Shown here in pieces: positions 9,095-17,908 of a stretch of 64,000 bases of DNA (position 1 is the first letter of the stretch; the number at the start of each line of letters is the position of its first letter). The stretch is taken from contig CAAFOY010000051.1 of assembly GCA_900764695.1 (NCBI GenBank), positions 54,983-118,982 on the forward strand. Reading direction: 5' to 3'. A program made the translations under genes and the position numbers. The notes beneath the pieces are model-generated. The model made no database searches. It saw nothing but the letters and a program-made list of their open reading frames with translations, and was not told where the DNA came from. This stretch comes from Lachnospiraceae bacterium. GTDB taxonomy: Bacteria; Bacillota_A; Clostridia; Lachnospirales; Lachnospiraceae.

Positions 9095-11170
9095 ATGAGT
9101 TTTTTACCGGTATCAAAACAGGATATGATAGACAGAGGAATAGAGCAGTTAGACTTTATCTATGTAATAGGGGATGCGTATGTTGACCATCCTTCATTTG
9201 GACACGCAATAATAAGCAGAGTTTTAGAATCTCACGGATATACAGTTGGAATTATTTCACAACCGGACTGGAAAGATGATAATAGTATTAACATATTAGG
9301 AGAACCAAGATTGGGATTTTTAGTAATGGGCGGAAATATGGATTCTATGGTTAATCATTATTATGTATCTAAAAAGCATAGAACAATGGATGCATATACG
9401 CCGGGTGGTGAAATCGGAAAAAGACCGGACCATGCAACGGTAGTATATTGTAATCTTATACGTCACACATATAAAAATAAGCCAATTATAATAGGCGGAA
9501 TTGAAGCATCTTTAAGAAGAATGGCTCATTATGATTATTGGAGTAATAGTTTTAAAAGATCAATTTTGTTAGATAGTCAGGCGAATCTTATATCATATGG
9601 AATGGGTGAAAAATCTATTGTTCAGATAGCTGATGCCTTAGATAGTGGCTTAGACGTAAATGACATTACTTTTATACCGGGAACAGTATATAAGACAAAG
9701 AATTTAGATTCAGTATATGAACCGATTATTCTTCCAACTTATGAAGATATGAAAAATGACAAATTAGAATATGCTAAGAGTTTTAAAATTCAGTCTGAGA
9801 ATACTGACCCATTTAATGGTAAAACTTTAGTAGAGGAATATCCGAATGGAAATTTTGTAGTACAGAATCCACCACAGGAGCCTTTAACTCAGCAGGAAAT
9901 GGATGATGTGTATGATTTGCCTTATATGAGAACTTATCATCCGATGTATGAAGGAATGGGTGGAATTCCGGCAATTCAGGAAATACAGTTTTCACTTATA
10001 AGTTGTAGAGGATGTTTTGGCGGATGTAGCTTTTGCGCACTTACATTTCATCAGGGAAGAATTATACAGACAAGAAGTCATGAATCAATTATAAATGAAG
10101 CACAAAAAATAATTGAGATGCCAAACTTTAAAGGATATATACATGATGTAGGAGGACCTACAGCAAATTTCAGACATCCTTCATGTAAAAAACAGTTAAA
10201 ATGTGGCGTATGTAAAAATAAGCAGTGTCTTTTCCCGGAACCTTGTAAGAATTTAAATGTAGACCATAAAGATTATTTGTCGCTTCTTAGAAAATTAAGA
10301 AGTCTGCCAAAAGTAAAGAAAGTATTTGTACGTTCAGGAATAAGATTTGACTATCTTATTGCAGATAAGGATGATACGTTTTTTAAGGAATTGGTAGATT
10401 ATCATATTAGCGGACAGTTAAAGGTTGCACCTGAGCATATTTCGGATAAAGTTTTACAGAAAATGGGTAAGCCAAAGAATGCTGTGTATGAAAAATTTAT
10501 AGATAAATATAAGAAATTAAATAAAGCTGCAGGGAAAGATCAGTTCGTAGTTCCTTATCTTATGAGCTCTCATCCCGGTTCAGATATGAAAGAGGCAGTA
10601 AAACTTGCAGAATATTTAAGAGATATAAATTATAATCCACAACAGGTTCAGGATTTTTATCCAACACCGTCAACAATGTCAACAGTAATGTATTACACAG
10701 GAGTTGACCCTAGAACAATGGAACCGGTGTATGTGCCTAAAAATCCACATGAAAAAGCAATGCAAAGAGCATTAATGCAATATAGAAATCCTGCTAACTA
10801 TGAATTGGTAAAGGAAGCGTTGCAAATAGCAGGCAGAGAAGATTTAATTGGATTTGGACCGGAATGTCTTATCAGACCAAGACAATTTTCTAAGGAAAAA
10901 CAGATGTATGGTAAGAATGGTGCAAATAAAAATAAAAGACAAAATAGTGGAAAGAATGATAAGGGTACAAATAGCAGAAATTTAAGAAACAAAAAAGGTG
11001 AAAAACAAAATAATAACAGCTCAAATGGTAAAAATACTAATAGGGATAAAATAAAGAAATTAGATAAAAGTAATAAAAAATCATTACAAAACAGTAGAAA
11101 ATCACCAAAAAAAATAAAAAACGCACTAAAAAGTAAAAAAAATGTAAATAAAAGTAATAAAAAACAATAA
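9095..11170 (+). CDS. YgiQ-family radical SAM protein
   Basis: A 691-residue radical SAM protein of the YgiQ type. The N-terminus matches the family ([20 protein letters not shown], then [20 protein letters not shown]), and the [4Fe-4S]-binding CxxxCxxC is C307-C311-C314 in [19 protein letters not shown] second Cys-rich stretch follows ([20 protein letters not shown]). ATG 9095 follows TAAGGA (9081-9086); an earlier in-frame ATG at 9056 would overlap the previous gene and add residues absent from the family. The last 80 or so residues are Lys/Asn/Ser-rich low-complexity sequence, probably disordered. The reaction of YgiQ proteins is not established. Confidence 0.88.
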   Translation: MSFLPVSKQDMIDRGIEQLDFIYVIGDAYVDHPSFGHAIISRVLESHGYTVGIISQPDWKDDNSINILGEPRLGFLVMGGNMDSMVNHYYVSKKHRTMDAYTPGGEIGKRPDHATVVYCNLIRHTYKNKPIIIGGIEASLRRMAHYDYWSNSFKRSILLDSQANLISYGMGEKSIVQIADALDSGLDVNDITFIPGTVYKTKNLDSVYEPIILPTYEDMKNDKLEYAKSFKIQSENTDPFNGKTLVEEYPNGNFVVQNPPQEPLTQQEMDDVYDLPYMRTYHPMYEGMGGIPAIQEIQFSLISCRGCFGGCSFCALTFHQGRIIQTRSHESIINEAQKIIEMPNFKGYIHDVGGPTANFRHPSCKKQLKCGVCKNKQCLFPEPCKNLNVDHKDYLSLLRKLRSLPKVKKVFVRSGIRFDYLIADKDDTFFKELVDYHISGQLKVAPEHISDKVLQKMGKPKNAVYEKFIDKYKKLNKAAGKDQFVVPYLMSSHPGSDMKEAVKLAEYLRDINYNPQQVQDFYPTPSTMSTVMYYTGVDPRTMEPVYVPKNPHEKAMQRALMQYRNPANYELVKEALQIAGREDLIGFGPECLIRPRQFSKEKQMYGKNGANKNKRQNSGKNDKGTNSRNLRNKKGEKQNNNSSNGKNTNRDKIKKLDKSNKKSLQNSRKSPKKIKNALKSKKNVNKSNKKQ

Positions 11171-11299
11171 AAAAGGTGGCTTGTTTAATGAATTTTTAGT
11201 ATACTATAGTTTCGAGTAATATATAAAAAGATGCATGATATTAGTATCATCATCTGATATTATAGCTTTGCTATAAAAAATAAGAACAGGAGATAAAAC

Positions 11300-13246
11300 A
11301 TGGAAAAAAAGAATGAGTTTAAACCATTTATTCCTGCAGACAAAATTGTGCCTGAATTTACAGTGACATCTGTTATTCTTGGTGTTATTTTAGCAGTAAT
11401 CTTTGGTGGAGCAAATGCCTACTTAGGACTCAGAGTAGGTATGACAGTATCAGCTTCGATTCCTGCAGCCGTTATTTCAATGGGTGTTATAAGAGTTATC
11501 ATGAGAAAAGACTCTATCCTTGAAAATAATATTGTTCAGACAATAGGTTCAGCAGGTGAATCGTTAGCAGCCGGAGCAATTTTTACTATTCCGGCAATTT
11601 TTATCTGGGCATCAGAAGAAGGAAGTGGAATAAGTGAACCATCATTTATTACAATAGCCCTAATAGCACTTTGTGGAGGTATACTCGGCGTGTTATTTAT
11701 GGTTCCGCTTCGTACAGCCTTAATAGTTGAAGAACATGGAGTTCTCCCATATCCTGAAGGAACAGCTTGTGCAGAGGTTCTTTTAGCAGGAGAAGAAGGT
11801 GGAAGGAAGTCAAAAGTAGTATTTTCAGGACTTGGAATTGCAGCATTATACAAATTTGTAGCTGATGGGTTAAAATTATTCCCAAGTGAAGTTGATTTTT
11901 CAATGCAGGGAAGTTACACATGTGGCATAGGTATGGATGTACTCCCGGCTTTATCAGGTGTTGGTTATATCTGTGGTATAAAGATTTCAAGTTATATGTT
12001 TGCAGGTGGTGTATTATCATATCTTGCATTAATACCGGCTATAGCATATTTTGGTGGAGACGCAGCCTCAAAGGTTGTCGACGATGCCGGAAAAGCAATT
12101 GCATTTAATCAGTTAGCACCGGGACAGATTTGGAGTAATTACATCAGATATATCGGTGCAGGTGCAGTAGCAGCAGGTGGTTTAATAAGCTTAATTAAGT
12201 CATTACCTACAATGGTTAAAACATTTAGTCGTGCAGTTAAAGGATTTGGTAAAAAAGGTGAAGCAGGAGATAGAACTCAGAGAGACATTCCAATGTCAGC
12301 AGTTCTTGGCGGAATCGTTGTTATAGCAGTAGCTATATGGTTACTTCCTGAAATACCGGTATCATTTGTAGGAGCAATTATTATTGTTGTATTTGGTTTC
12401 TTCTTTGCAACAGTATCATCTAGAATGGTTGGTATCGTAGGAAGTAGTAACAATCCTGTATCAGGTATGGCAATCGCTACATTAATTGTTACAACAGCTA
12501 TCTTAAAAGCAACAGGAAGTACTGGTGCAAGTGGTATGGTAGCAGCAATCTCAATTGGAACAGTTATTTGTATCATAGCAGCAATGGCAGGTGATACATC
12601 TCAGGATTTAAAAACTGGATATATCGTAGGAGCAACTCCTGCAAAACAGCAGATTGGTGAATTAATTGGTGCTGTAGTATCAGCAATTGCCATTGGTGGT
12701 GTTATGTATCTTTTAAATGCAGCATGGGGATTTGGCTCAGAACAGATTCCTGCTCCACAGGCTACTTTAATGAAAATGGTAGTAGAAGGAGTTATGGGGG
12801 GAACATTACCTTGGGTATTAATATTTATGGGTGTGTTTATCGCAATAGTTGTTGAAATTCTTGGAATTCCTGTATTAGCATTTTCAATTGGTTTATATTT
12901 GCCAATTCATTTAAGTGCACCTATTATGGTTGGTGGTGTGATTAAATGGCTTATGGAAAATAAGAGAAAATATGCAAATGACAAAGAAAGAAAAGATTCA
13001 GTTGACACAGGCGTATTATATGCAGCAGGTATGATTGCAGGTGAAGGTATAATAGGTATTCTTCTTGCAGTTTTAGCGGTTGTAGGATTGGACAGTGTAA
13101 TTGATTTATCATCAGTATATGGAGATGCTTTCCAGTCAGCAGGTAACTGGGTTGGATTAGTAGCATTTGTATTATTACTTTCAACATTATTTATCTTCAC
13201 AAGACCAAAAAATGCAGTTGAAGTTGATGCAAAATTAGATAAATAA
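11300..13246 (+). CDS. OPT-family oligopeptide transporter
   Basis: A 648-residue polytopic membrane protein with about 14-16 hydrophobic segments. The start (EFTVTSVILGVILAVIFGGA NAYLGLRVGMTVSASIPAAV, given here as two halves) is the conserved first transmembrane region of OPT proteins, and EEHGVLPYPEGTACAEVL is the second OPT signature. Family members import small peptides or metal-chelate peptides with protons. GGAGA lies ahead of ATG 11300. It is followed by a PqqD-like gene, so its substrate might be a peptide or a modified peptide; that is inference. The start of transcription is unclear; TATACT at 11200-11205 is a possible -10. Confidence 0.92.
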   Translation: MEKKNEFKPFIPADKIVPEFTVTSVILGVILAVIFGGANAYLGLRVGMTVSASIPAAVISMGVIRVIMRKDSILENNIVQTIGSAGESLAAGAIFTIPAIFIWASEEGSGISEPSFITIALIALCGGILGVLFMVPLRTALIVEEHGVLPYPEGTACAEVLLAGEEGGRKSKVVFSGLGIAALYKFVADGLKLFPSEVDFSMQGSYTCGIGMDVLPALSGVGYICGIKISSYMFAGGVLSYLALIPAIAYFGGDAASKVVDDAGKAIAFNQLAPGQIWSNYIRYIGAGAVAAGGLISLIKSLPTMVKTFSRAVKGFGKKGEAGDRTQRDIPMSAVLGGIVVIAVAIWLLPEIPVSFVGAIIIVVFGFFFATVSSRMVGIVGSSNNPVSGMAIATLIVTTAILKATGSTGASGMVAAISIGTVICIIAAMAGDTSQDLKTGYIVGATPAKQQIGELIGAVVSAIAIGGVMYLLNAAWGFGSEQIPAPQATLMKMVVEGVMGGTLPWVLIFMGVFIAIVVEILGIPVLAFSIGLYLPIHLSAPIMVGGVIKWLMENKRKYANDKERKDSVDTGVLYAAGMIAGEGIIGILLAVLAVVGLDSVIDLSSVYGDAFQSAGNWVGLVAFVLLLSTLFIFTRPKNAVEVDAKLDK

Positions 13247-13272
13247 ATTAGAAGCAAATTTAGAACAATAAA

Positions 13273-13310
13273 GCAAGGCACTGCTACAGAAAATGTGGTA
13301 GTGCCTTAAA
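13273..13310 (+). terminator. Hairpin after the OPT transporter gene
   Basis: AAGGCACTGCTACA pairs with TGTGGTAGTGCCTT around a short A-rich loop. Only TTAAATAGTT follows, so it is a weak terminator or a processing/attenuation site that could lower expression of the downstream PqqD-like gene. Confidence 0.5.
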
Positions 13311-13331
13311 TAGTTAATAATTGGAGCGGCT

Positions 13332-13673
13332 ATGAAGAAAGAAAATTATATTGATAATATTCCTAAAATAAATAAAAAATGGGAAATATTAGAAGATGGA
13401 ATAGTTGAAGTTACAATAGAAAATAAAGGATTTTATAATACGTTGGCTCAGAAGTTATTTAAAAAGCCAAGATACAGTTTTATAAAATTAGATGAGTATG
13501 GAAGTTGTGTGTGGAAACAGATTGATGGTAAAAAAACAATATATGAAATTGGAAAAATATTAGAAAAAGAACATAAAAAAGCAGGAGCTCAGTTGTATGA
13601 AAGACTTGCTAAATATTTTAAAATTTTAGAAACAAATAAATATGTCGTATTTGTAAATGAGGAAGATAAATGA
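13332..13673 (+). CDS. PqqD-family protein
   Basis: A 113-residue protein with the PqqD-like winged-helix core. Recognisable parts are PRYSFIKLDEYGSCVWKQID, GKKTIYEIGKIL and a C-terminal helix-strand segment (RLAKYFKILETNKYVVFVN). PqqD proteins bind precursor peptides and present them to radical SAM enzymes. Here no radical SAM maturase or short precursor gene is adjacent, so a stand-alone or alternative role is likely. GGAG precedes ATG 13332. Its TGA overlaps the next ATG by four bases (ATGA), which ties it to the membrane protein downstream. Confidence 0.75.
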   Translation: MKKENYIDNIPKINKKWEILEDGIVEVTIENKGFYNTLAQKLFKKPRYSFIKLDEYGSCVWKQIDGKKTIYEIGKILEKEHKKAGAQLYERLAKYFKILETNKYVVFVNEEDK

Positions 13674-14017
13674 AATTAGTAACGGTAATTGTAGGAGTTT
13701 TATTATTTGCACTGGCTACAATGATTATTTATGGTTGGGGAATAGTAAAACAGAAAAATGAGTCACAGGATTTAATGAATCTTTTATTTAGCAAAGGTGA
13801 AAGTAAAGTAAAAAAATATTTAAAAAATCATGATTACATTACAATAACAGATGTTGAAAAGTTAAGCGAAAATTTAGAAGCAAAACAGGTATTTTCACCT
13901 AATAAAATAGTCGTAAAAGATAAGAAAGATTATGCAAAACAGCTTATGAATTACATGGTAAAAACAGGTCAGGTTGAAATAGAAGGAAACAGATATAAAA
14001 AGGCAGGCAAACATTAA
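13670..14017 (+). CDS. Small single-pass membrane protein of unknown function
   Basis: I do not recognise this 115-residue protein. Residues 2-24 form one hydrophobic segment (VTVIVGVLLFALATMIIYGW). The rest is soluble, with helix-strand alternation resembling a winged helix (YLKNHDYITITDVEKLSENL ... YMVKTGQVEIEGNRYKK). The four-base overlap with the PqqD-like gene indicates translational coupling and a joint function. Confidence 0.65.
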   Translation: MKLVTVIVGVLLFALATMIIYGWGIVKQKNESQDLMNLLFSKGESKVKKYLKNHDYITITDVEKLSENLEAKQVFSPNKIVVKDKKDYAKQLMNYMVKTGQVEIEGNRYKKAGKH

Positions 14018-14166
14018 GACTTTGCAATTATCTTATAGTATGACGTTGAGGTCAAAAACTATTAACTTTGATGTCTGCGGATTGTTAAAAATGTTAATGA
14101 AAAGCAGTTGAATTTGTGAAAATGTTAATAATATTAAAAATATCTCGAAATACTTTAAATTGTATT

Positions 14167-14195
14167 TTGTAATAGCATATTTTATATGGTATACT
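14167..14195 (+). promoter_or_regulatory. Promoter of the 14257 gene
   Basis: TTGTAA (14167-14172), 17 bases, TATACT (14190-14195). It lies about 60 bases upstream of the ATG and is the best promoter-like match in the 240-base gap. Confidence 0.6.
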
Positions 14196-14256
14196 AAAGT
14201 ATAAAAGTAAAAATACACGAATTAAGTGCTATATATGTACAGAGGAGGGTGTATCA

Positions 14257-15753
14257 ATGGGATACGAAGAGTTGCAGGTGCGATGGATGTATTCAAAATT
14301 ACCTGAAACTAAAGCAGAAGTTTTGAAACCACTATTACCACCTGAAAGTATATTACTAAACGTTGTTCTACAAAGAGGACGTTGGGACGAGTATGGTATA
14401 TTGATGACAATAGATGCGACCTGTAAGGGAACCGCAGGATATCATGCAGCTTCGTTTTTTAAAGATTTTATTGTTATAACTGATGCCGGCATGAATCAGG
14501 AAAGAACTTTTGGTACAGGAAAGGTAAGAGGAATTATTCCTTATATAACTATAGAGAGATATGAAATTGCAAGTAATCAGATAAGTGAAGATTATACTGA
14601 ATACTTTCTTGTTTTTTATATGAAAGACAAGAGAGAAAAGTTTTCATTCAGATTATTTGAAAAGAGAAAATATGATGATAACTTTAATTATCCATGGGAA
14701 TTTACACCAAAAATGAACGGACGTGATATTAATTTCTATGACAAGGTAATGAAAGAAGTAATGGCAGACCCAATAGATTATGAAAGCAGGGCACATCTAC
14801 TTTTGAAAGTAATGGGAATGCGTGAAGAAGGATTTACAAGAAAGTTCTTCGAACAGGAAATGGGTAAGTCGGAAGAGGAATTTTGGAAATCAGTTATGAA
14901 ATTCCTTCAGGCTGAAAAAGAGGCCGGAAATAAAGAATTTGGAAATATTTATGATGAATACTCTAAGATAAGGGATGAGTCACAGAATTCAATTATAGAA
15001 TTTAACAGAAGTATTAAGGAAAATCATCTTAGAGTAAAGAATATTGAAGAAGAAATGAGCAGACTTCAGGCAGAAATTCAGAATCTTGGAAGATTTTCTA
15101 AGAATATGAAGAATGAGAAACTTAAGCAATTAAGTGTAGACATGCAGATGATGCCTGAAATTACAAGAGAAAACGATGAGTTAAAGAGACAGATTGCAGA
15201 ACTTAATGATAAAATTTATTCTGTAAGAAAGACTAAGCTTATTCAGGTATTTGAAACATTAGCTGCTGACGATGGAAATGACAAGGTTATTAATTGTGTA
15301 TCAAATCTTATAAAAGCAACAGGAAAGATTTCTATTGAAGATTTGATATTTATAATAGACATGCTTGATTGGAAACATTATCCGCCAACAGAAACTGAGG
15401 CAAGAGCAGAGCTTACACCGCTTATTGCACAGGGCAAAGCAGTATATGAAAATGGTATTGTATATGATAAGTCAAGCATTGATGAATCATTACTTGAAGA
15501 AATTGAAGCAAGAAAAGATGAAATAGCTCAGGAAACATTTGACAGTTGTAGAGATAAGATTTATGACACAATATGTGCTCAGGTTATTAAGAGCAGAGTT
15601 GTAAGACGTCAGGCAATGGAAGATATGCTTAATCGTGAAATGATGGGCTCAATAGAATGTTTATCTGAGAAATTTAATCAGGAAATTATTGATATGCTTA
15701 TTGATAATGGCGTAATGAAAGATATGAATAAAATTTTTGTTGCATTAAAATAG
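14257..15753 (+). CDS. Unknown 498-residue cytoplasmic protein with a coiled coil
   Basis: I cannot assign a family. The first 170 residues look like a beta-rich globular domain (SILLNVVLQRGRWDEYGILM, ..FKDFIVITDAGMNQERTFGT, ..YFLVFYMKDKREKFSFRLFE). Residues about 255-330 are strongly heptad-like (RVKNIEEEMSRLQAEIQNLG, ..ENDELKRQIAELNDKIYSVR). The C-terminal 160 residues are helical. No signal peptide or membrane segment is seen. GAGGAGGGTG lies just ahead of ATG 14257. It has its own promoter and is followed 22 bases later by yqeY, so the two may share a transcript. Confidence 0.7.
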   Translation: MGYEELQVRWMYSKLPETKAEVLKPLLPPESILLNVVLQRGRWDEYGILMTIDATCKGTAGYHAASFFKDFIVITDAGMNQERTFGTGKVRGIIPYITIERYEIASNQISEDYTEYFLVFYMKDKREKFSFRLFEKRKYDDNFNYPWEFTPKMNGRDINFYDKVMKEVMADPIDYESRAHLLLKVMGMREEGFTRKFFEQEMGKSEEEFWKSVMKFLQAEKEAGNKEFGNIYDEYSKIRDESQNSIIEFNRSIKENHLRVKNIEEEMSRLQAEIQNLGRFSKNMKNEKLKQLSVDMQMMPEITRENDELKRQIAELNDKIYSVRKTKLIQVFETLAADDGNDKVINCVSNLIKATGKISIEDLIFIIDMLDWKHYPPTETEARAELTPLIAQGKAVYENGIVYDKSSIDESLLEEIEARKDEIAQETFDSCRDKIYDTICAQVIKSRVVRRQAMEDMLNREMMGSIECLSEKFNQEIIDMLIDNGVMKDMNKIFVALK

Positions 15754-15775
15754 CAACTGGAAAGAAGGCATATAA

Positions 15776-16213
15776 ATGGACATTAAAACATTACAAAAAG
15801 ACATGATTGCAGCTATGAAAAACAAAGACAAACCAAGAAAAGAATCTATCTCAGCACTTATTCAGGCTGTAAAGAAAATGGCTATTGATGAAGGATGCAG
15901 AGATGATATTCCAACAGAAATGGTAGACAAAGTAATCTTAAAAGAAATGAAAACTGTAAAAGAACAGATTGATTCATGTCCTGCAGACAGAACAGATTTA
16001 AAAGACGAATATCAGGCAAGATACGATGTGTTTAGTGAATACGCTCCACAGCTTATGTCAGCAGAAGAAGTTGAAGCAATCTTAAAAGAAAAATTTGCAG
16101 ATGTTCTTGCTACAAAGAATAAAGGTATGATTATGAAAACAGTTATGCCTGAATTTAAAGGTAAGGCAGATGGTAAAGTAATAAATCAGATAGTGGCTAA
16201 ACTTTGCCAGTAG
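15776..16213 (+). CDS. yqeY: GatB/YqeY domain protein
   Basis: A 145-residue stand-alone YqeY-type protein, related to the C-terminal tRNA-binding domain of GatB. The N-terminal half has the typical DMIAAMKNKDKPRKESISAL and a helical hairpin. The C-terminal half ends GMIMKTVMPEFKGKADGKVI, the Gly/Lys-rich small domain seen in GatB. Its function is unproven; a role in tRNA or translation biology is inferred from the GatB link. A perfect terminator follows. Confidence 0.88.
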   Translation: MDIKTLQKDMIAAMKNKDKPRKESISALIQAVKKMAIDEGCRDDIPTEMVDKVILKEMKTVKEQIDSCPADRTDLKDEYQARYDVFSEYAPQLMSAEEVEAILKEKFADVLATKNKGMIMKTVMPEFKGKADGKVINQIVAKLCQ

Positions 16214-16242
16214 ATTAAATCTTAAAATAAATATAAAAAAAT

Positions 16243-16298
16243 AAAAGCATCACAAATATGACAATTGATTAGTCGGATTTGTGATGCTTTTATTTTTT
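16243..16298. terminator. Strong bidirectional terminator
   Basis: A perfect 15-bp stem, 16243-16257 against 16277-16291 (core AAAAGCATCACAAAT), is followed by a T-run and preceded by an A-run. It serves both yqeY (+) and the convergent pilin gene (-). Confidence 0.9.
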
Positions 16299-16470
16299 AT
16301 GGTGTTGAGTTATTGCTGTTCGGGATATCGAAGTTGTAAAAGGTCTCAATGCGCTTACCAAAAATCTGGAGACCTGCAAAAACGATAACGGCTACTAATA
16401 TTAACAGTAGTCCATATTCAACAAGACCTTGTCCATCTTCATCAAAAATAAAGTCTAGAATATTATTCAT
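16297..16470 (-). CDS. Flp/Tad-type pilin (small)
   Basis: A 57-residue protein encoded on the minus strand. After 12 residues (MNNILDFIFDED) comes GQGLVEYGLLLILVAVIVFA, the Flp-family signature. Gly13 followed by four residues and Glu18-Tyr19 fits the G/xxxxEY prepilin cleavage site, and a single hydrophobic helix follows. The C-terminus is short (KRIETFYNFDIPNSNNSTP). An AAAAGGGG ribosome binding site lies seven bases ahead of the ATG, and a -35/-10 pair is visible upstream. Flp pilins form adhesive type IVb fibres with TadA, TadB, TadC and a prepilin peptidase. None of these is nearby, so the machinery must be elsewhere in the genome; a TadG-like protein lies at 47685. Confidence 0.8.
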   Translation of the reverse strand: MNNILDFIFDEDGQGLVEYGLLLILVAVIVFAGLQIFGKRIETFYNFDIPNSNNSTP

Positions 16471-16508
16471 GTTAAAACCCCTTTTCTATTGAAAACTTAC
16501 CTAACTCT

Positions 16509-16537
16509 ATAATATAATAACGTTCAATATTTTACAA
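16509..16537 (-). promoter_or_regulatory. Promoter of the Flp-type pilin gene
   Basis: On the minus strand TTGTAA (16537-16532), 17 bases, TATTAT (16514-16509). The gene start is about 40 bases further on. Confidence 0.55.
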
Positions 16538-16564
16538 TAAATATAGTAAATAAAAATGTATTTA

Positions 16565-16593
16565 TTGATGTTTTATGCTAAAATTAGTAGAAT
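16565..16593 (+). promoter_or_regulatory. Promoter of the LacI-family gene
   Basis: TTGATG (16565-16570), 17 bases, TAGAAT (16588-16593), 40 bases ahead of ATG 16634. A second candidate, TTGAAA (16489-16494), 18 bases, TATAAT (16513-16518), overlaps the -10 of the divergent pilin promoter. Confidence 0.5.
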
Positions 16594-16633
16594 AATTTGT
16601 AAAAGTTAAATGATGTGTATGAGGAATGTTAAT

Positions 16634-17614
16634 ATGAATAACAATGTGTCAATAAAGGATATTGCAAAAATGGCAGGGGTATCAATTGCAACGGTATCGA
16701 GAGTAATTAATAAAAGTGGAAAAGTGGCAAAGGAAACGGAAGAAAAGATTCTTCAAATTATGAAAGAAAATAATTATGTTCCAAATTTGTTGGCAAAAGG
16801 AATGCGAACTAATAAGGTTACGACCATAGGTATTGTTATACCTGATATTTCAAATGAGTTTTTCAGCAAGATAGCAAAACAAATTCAGACGTTATTTTTT
16901 AATAAAGGTTATGCATCAATTATATGTAATACAAGTGAAGATGATAAAATAGAAAAGCAATGTATAGAAATGCTTCAGGCACAGCAGGTAGGAGGCATTA
17001 TCCATATTGTTTCAGAAAAAGCAAATAAAGAAAACAAAATATTAATTCCTACAGTATATTTAGATAGAGAGCCCAAATTTAGTAATAAAAGAAAAGATAT
17101 GGCGATAATAGAAAGTGATAACTTATCAGGTGGATATATAGCAACAGATGCAATGATAAAGAAAGGATGTAAAAATATAATTTGCTTAAGCCCTAAAGAC
17201 GTTGTTTCTACTCATAAAAAAAGATGTCAGGGCTATGCATATGCAATGAATGAGAACGGATTAAATCTAAAGATTATAATTGTAGATAATGTGTCTTTAG
17301 AAGAAGGATATAATAAAACAAAAGAATATATAAAGAATAATAAAATAGATGGGATTTTTGCAACTACAGATATTATAGCAATAGGAGCTATAAAAGCTAT
17401 AAAAGAAGCAGGATTTAAAATACCGGAAAATGTAAAAGTATTTGGATATGATGCAAGCAATATGTCGGAAGTGATAGAAACACCATTGTCAACAATTGTT
17501 CAGCCAATTGAAGAGATGACATTGGCAGCAGTAGAAATGTTGGAAAAAAATATGAATGGAGAGAAGATAAAAGAAAACAGATTGATACTTCCGGTGAAAA
17601 TAAAAGAAAGATAA
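16634..17614 (+). CDS. LacI-family transcriptional regulator
   Basis: A 326-residue LacI/GalR regulator. The N-terminal helix-turn-helix is clear (VSIKDIAKMAGVSIATVSRV) with the hinge NLLAKGMRTNKV. The remainder is a periplasmic-binding-protein-like sensor domain (TIGIVIPDISNEFFSKIAKQ, ..DGIFATTDIIAIGAIKAIKE, ..VFGYDASNMSEVIETPLSTI). ATG 16634 follows GAGG (16621-16624) at normal spacing and is preferred to earlier in-frame ATGs from 16610. It lies directly upstream of the sugar genes, and a palindrome of LacI type lies in the next promoter, so it is the likely local repressor of that operon. Effector unknown, possibly allose or a phosphorylated derivative. Confidence 0.85.
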   Translation: MNNNVSIKDIAKMAGVSIATVSRVINKSGKVAKETEEKILQIMKENNYVPNLLAKGMRTNKVTTIGIVIPDISNEFFSKIAKQIQTLFFNKGYASIICNTSEDDKIEKQCIEMLQAQQVGGIIHIVSEKANKENKILIPTVYLDREPKFSNKRKDMAIIESDNLSGGYIATDAMIKKGCKNIICLSPKDVVSTHKKRCQGYAYAMNENGLNLKIIIVDNVSLEEGYNKTKEYIKNNKIDGIFATTDIIAIGAIKAIKEAGFKIPENVKVFGYDASNMSEVIETPLSTIVQPIEEMTLAAVEMLEKNMNGEKIKENRLILPVKIKER

Positions 17615-17697
17615 GTACAGGTTAGATATTATTTTTAATAAAAATATGGTAAAAAAGAACACGTTATAAATAAAAAATAGAATTAAAACGATTTTAA

Positions 17698-17727
17698 TAA
17701 AAAAGGAGTTAATGTTTAGCTCCTTTT
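17698..17727 (+). terminator. Terminator after the LacI-family gene
   Basis: AAAAGGAG pairs with CTCCTTTT around an 11-base loop (TTAATGTTTAG). The T-run is short because the next promoter begins within a few bases. Confidence 0.6.
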
Positions 17728-17728
17728 A

Positions 17729-17812
17729 CTTGACAAGAAAAATGTAAACGTTTACACTAATGATAACATAAGAAAAAAAGAAAAAATTTATACAAAAATG
17801 TAAACTTTTACA
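17729..17812 (+). promoter_or_regulatory. alsE promoter with two LacI/cre-type operators
   Basis: TTGACA (17729-17734), 17 bases, TACACT (17752-17757). A perfect 14-bp palindrome TGTAAACGTTTACA (17742-17755) sits between and over the two boxes. A second copy with one change, TGTAAACTTTTACA (17799-17812), lies 57 bases downstream, a spacing that would allow looping. The first matches the cre pattern of CcpA as well as generic LacI operators, so either the adjacent regulator or CcpA could bind. Confidence 0.75.
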
Positions 17813-17908
17813 TAAGATAAGAACTTAAAAACAAAAAAGTAATATGAAAAGCAATTCAAGAAAATATTTAAAGTTAATCGAATTGCATAGTACGGAAAGG
17901 AGATTAAA

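Noticed and set aside
13332..14017. A full RiPP biosynthesis cluster around the PqqD-like gene
   Set aside because: No radical SAM maturase, precursor peptide or peptidase gene adjoins; the YgiQ-type protein belongs to the previous unit and is not a peptide maturase family.
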